A stretch of 64,000 bases of DNA from Agilicoccus flavus (GTDB lineage: Bacteria; Actinomycetota; Actinomycetes; Actinomycetales; Dermatophilaceae): assembly GCF_014857905.1 (NCBI RefSeq), contig NZ_JACYXE010000003.1, forward strand, positions 1 to 64,000, given 5' to 3'. Both the position numbers and the translations under genes were made by a program. Under the pieces are notes generated by a model that had not been told where the DNA came from, searched no databases, and saw only the letters and a list, made by a program, of their open reading frames with translations. Of the stretch, positions 62,163-64,000 are shown piece after piece; the stretch's first letter is position 1, and the number at the start of each line of letters is the position of its first letter.

Positions 62163-63508
62163 GCACGCCCACCCCCTCCACGGGGCCCATCCTGATCACC
62201 GGGGCCGACCTGCTCGGCCGGGGACGCGCCGACCTCCTCCTGCGCGACGGGGTCATCGCCGAGGTCGGCGAGGGGATCGACGCGCCCGACGCCCGCGTGC
62301 TCGACGCCACCGGGCTCGTGGCCCTGCCCGGCCTCGTCGACGTCCACACCCACCTGCGCGAACCGGGCCGCGAGGACACCGAGACGATCGCGTCGGGCGC
62401 CCGGGCCGCCGCGGCGGGCGGGTACACCGCGGTCATGGCCATGCCGAACACGACCCCGGTCACCGACAGCGCGAGCGACGCCGACTGGGTCTACCTCAAG
62501 GGCCTGCAGGCGCCGCACGCCGACGTCTTCCCGGTCGGGGCGGTGACCAAGGACCTCGCCGGCACCGAGCTCGCCGAGCTGGGCCTCATGGCCCGCAGCC
62601 GAGCGGGCGTGCGGATGTTCAGCGACGACGGCCACTGCGTGCACGACCCGGTGCTCATGCGGCGGGCGCTCGAGTACGTCACCGCCTTCGGCGGCGTCAT
62701 CGCCCAGCACGCGCAGGACCCGCAGCTCGCGCCCCGCGCCTCGTGCTGCGACGAGGGGCCGTGGTCGGGTCGCCTCGGCCTGCCGGGATGGCCGGCGGTC
62801 GCGGAGGAGTCGATCATCGGGCGCGACATCATGCTCACGAAGCTCACCGGCTCGCGCCTGCACGTCTGCCACGTGTCGACCGCCGGATCGGTCGAGCTCA
62901 TCCGCCGCGCCAAGGCCGACGGCCTCGACGTCACCGCCGAAGTGACCCCGCACCACCTCGCCCTCACGGTCGACCTGCTGGAGAGCTACGACTCCGCCTA
63001 CAAGGTCAACCCGCCGCTGCGGACGCCCGACGACGTCGAGGCCCTGCGCGCCGGCCTCGCCGACGGCACGATCGACGTCGTCGGCACGGACCACGCCCCG
63101 CACGGTCTGCACGACAAGCAGCACGACTTCACCGTCGCCGCGTTCGGGATGCTGGGCCTCGAGACCGCGCTGTCGGTCGTGTCGACCTACCTCGTGCAGC
63201 CCGGTCGGATGACCTGGGCCGACGTGGCGCAGGCGATGTCGGTGCGGCCCGCGGCCATCGCCGGCCTGACCGGTCACGGTCGGCCCCTGGCCCCGGGCGA
63301 GCCCGCGAACATCACCCTCGTCGACCCGACCCGCGAGATCACCGTCGACCGCGAGGCGACCCAGTCGCGGTCGCGCAACCAGCCGTGGCACGGCCGCACG
63401 CTGACCGGCGCCGTCGTCACGACCATCCTGCGGGGCACGCCGACCCTCCTGGACGGCCGGGTCGTCGACCTGGGCGCCGCCCCCGACACGATCGAGGTGC
63501 CCGCGTGA
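62159..63508 (+). CDS. pyrC: Dihydroorotase
   Basis: A 449-residue class I dihydroorotase. Metal ligands are in [16 protein letters not shown], followed by [24 protein letters not shown] and GTDHAPHG carry further ligands and the catalytic Asp. It works next to PyrB and often as a complex with it. GTG 62159 overlaps the pyrB stop (GTGA), and its stop overlaps carA. Confidence 0.96.
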   Translation: MSTPTPSTGPILITGADLLGRGRADLLLRDGVIAEVGEGIDAPDARVLDATGLVALPGLVDVHTHLREPGREDTETIASGARAAAAGGYTAVMAMPNTTPVTDSASDADWVYLKGLQAPHADVFPVGAVTKDLAGTELAELGLMARSRAGVRMFSDDGHCVHDPVLMRRALEYVTAFGGVIAQHAQDPQLAPRASCCDEGPWSGRLGLPGWPAVAEESIIGRDIMLTKLTGSRLHVCHVSTAGSVELIRRAKADGLDVTAEVTPHHLALTVDLLESYDSAYKVNPPLRTPDDVEALRAGLADGTIDVVGTDHAPHGLHDKQHDFTVAAFGMLGLETALSVVSTYLVQPGRMTWADVAQAMSVRPAAIAGLTGHGRPLAPGEPANITLVDPTREITVDREATQSRSRNQPWHGRTLTGAVVTTILRGTPTLLDGRVVDLGAAPDTIEVPA

Positions 63509-64000
63509 GCGACCCGACCCGCACCACCTCGCTGCTGGACCGCCCGCGCGCCGCGCTCGTCCTCGAGGACGGCCGCCGCTTCGACGGGCTCGCCTACGGC
63601 GCGGTGGGACAGACGACCGGCGAGGCCGTCTTCTCCACGGGCATGAGCGGCTACCAGGAGACGCTCACCGACCCCAGCTACCACCGGCAGGTCGTCGTCA
63701 TGACGGCCCCACACGTCGGCAACACCGGCGTCAACGACGACGACGCGGAGTCGCGGCGCATCTGGGTCGCAGGCTACGTCGTCCGCGACCCGGCGATCCG
63801 GCCGAGCAACTGGCGCAGCGAGCGCACCCTCGAGGACGACCTGCGCGAGCAGGGCGTCGTCGGGATCAGCGACATCGACACCCGGGCCCTCACCCGGCAC
63901 CTGCGCGAGCGGGGCGCGATGCGGGTCGGCATCTTCTCCGGCGACGAGGCCGCGCTCGCGACGGAGGAGCTGGTCCGCCGGGTGCAGGACGCGCCCGCCA
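63505..64000 (+). CDS. carA: Carbamoyl-phosphate synthase small subunit (5' part, cut by window end)
   Basis: The first 165 residues of Car[17 protein letters not shown] and [21 protein letters not shown] are the CPSase small-subunit N-terminal domain. [14 protein letters not shown] and [19 protein letters not shown] follow. The glutaminase domain lies outside the window. GTG 63505 overlaps the pyrC stop (GTGA). Carries the glutamine-hydrolysing function that supplies ammonia to CarB. Confidence 0.96.
   Translation, partial: MSDPTRTTSLLDRPRAALVLEDGRRFDGLAYGAVGQTTGEAVFSTGMSGYQETLTDPSYHRQVVVMTAPHVGNTGVNDDDAESRRIWVAGYVVRDPAIRPSNWRSERTLEDDLREQGVVGISDIDTRALTRHLRERGAMRVGIFSGDEAALATEELVRRVQDAPA

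Overview
The window is very GC-rich DNA from an actinobacterium. GTG and TTG starts, GTGA/ATGA stop-start overlaps and leaderless promoters are common. The best guess is the order Micrococcales, perhaps the Intrasporangiaceae/Dermatophilaceae; this rests on gene order and protein style, not on a search. No tRNA gene, CRISPR array, insertion sequence or phage gene was recognised.

Regions: (a) 1-10065 starts with the 3' part of a 5S rRNA and then follows the block known from Mycobacterium as Rv1691-Rv1700: TPR protein, HAD phosphatase, small protein, tlyA, nadK, recN, pyrG, Nudix hydrolase. The steA/steB pair usually found between recN and pyrG is absent. (b) 10101-26066 is a mixed housekeeping/catabolic stretch: amino-acid/sodium symporter, SDR, aldehyde dehydrogenase, YchJ-like protein, aspS, two HAD phosphatases, GH42 beta-galactosidase, acyl-CoA oxidase, GNAT, O-antigen-ligase-like membrane protein, rarA. 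(c) 26258-32307 is a complete minus-strand peptide/nickel-type ABC importer; a perfect hairpin separates the binding-protein gene from the permease and ATPase genes. (d) 33186-41760 is alaS-ruvX-mltG-aroE-aroC-aroK-aroB, the conserved tRNA/cell-wall/shikimate run. (e) 41800-47672 is an insertion relative to the usual aroB-efp order: a NarL-type two-component system, a two-gene ABC exporter and an orphan solute-binding lipoprotein. (f) 47946-49252 is efp-nusB. (g) 49338-60343 is a second insertion, lying where many actinobacteria have nusB-(bldD)-pyrR: MarC, a long collagen-like surface protein, a TPR lipoprotein, a glycosyltransferase-methyltransferase fusion, a GltB-like FMN protein, a dienelactone hydrolase, an acetyltransferase relic, an orphan antitoxin, a DinB-like protein and pgi. 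(h) 60589-64000 is pyrR-pyrB-pyrC-carA (carA cut by the window end), headed by a PyrR-binding RNA element that overlaps the ribosome binding site.

The most unusual part is 50255-54990. A secreted Gly-X-Y (collagen-like) protein with a C-terminal globular domain is followed by a TPR lipoprotein and a glycosyltransferase/methyltransferase fusion with tight spacing, which looks like a surface-display locus. All three genes carry reading-frame lesions, about ten in 4.3 kb, while the other genes in the window appear intact. This is either a recently decayed locus, a switching locus, or a local consensus problem.

A second strong signal lies upstream of recN: two adjacent LexA-like boxes and a full PafBC-type promoter motif (TGTCGGTG-N8-TACTCT) six bases before the start codon, so recN appears wired to both actinobacterial DNA-damage pathways.
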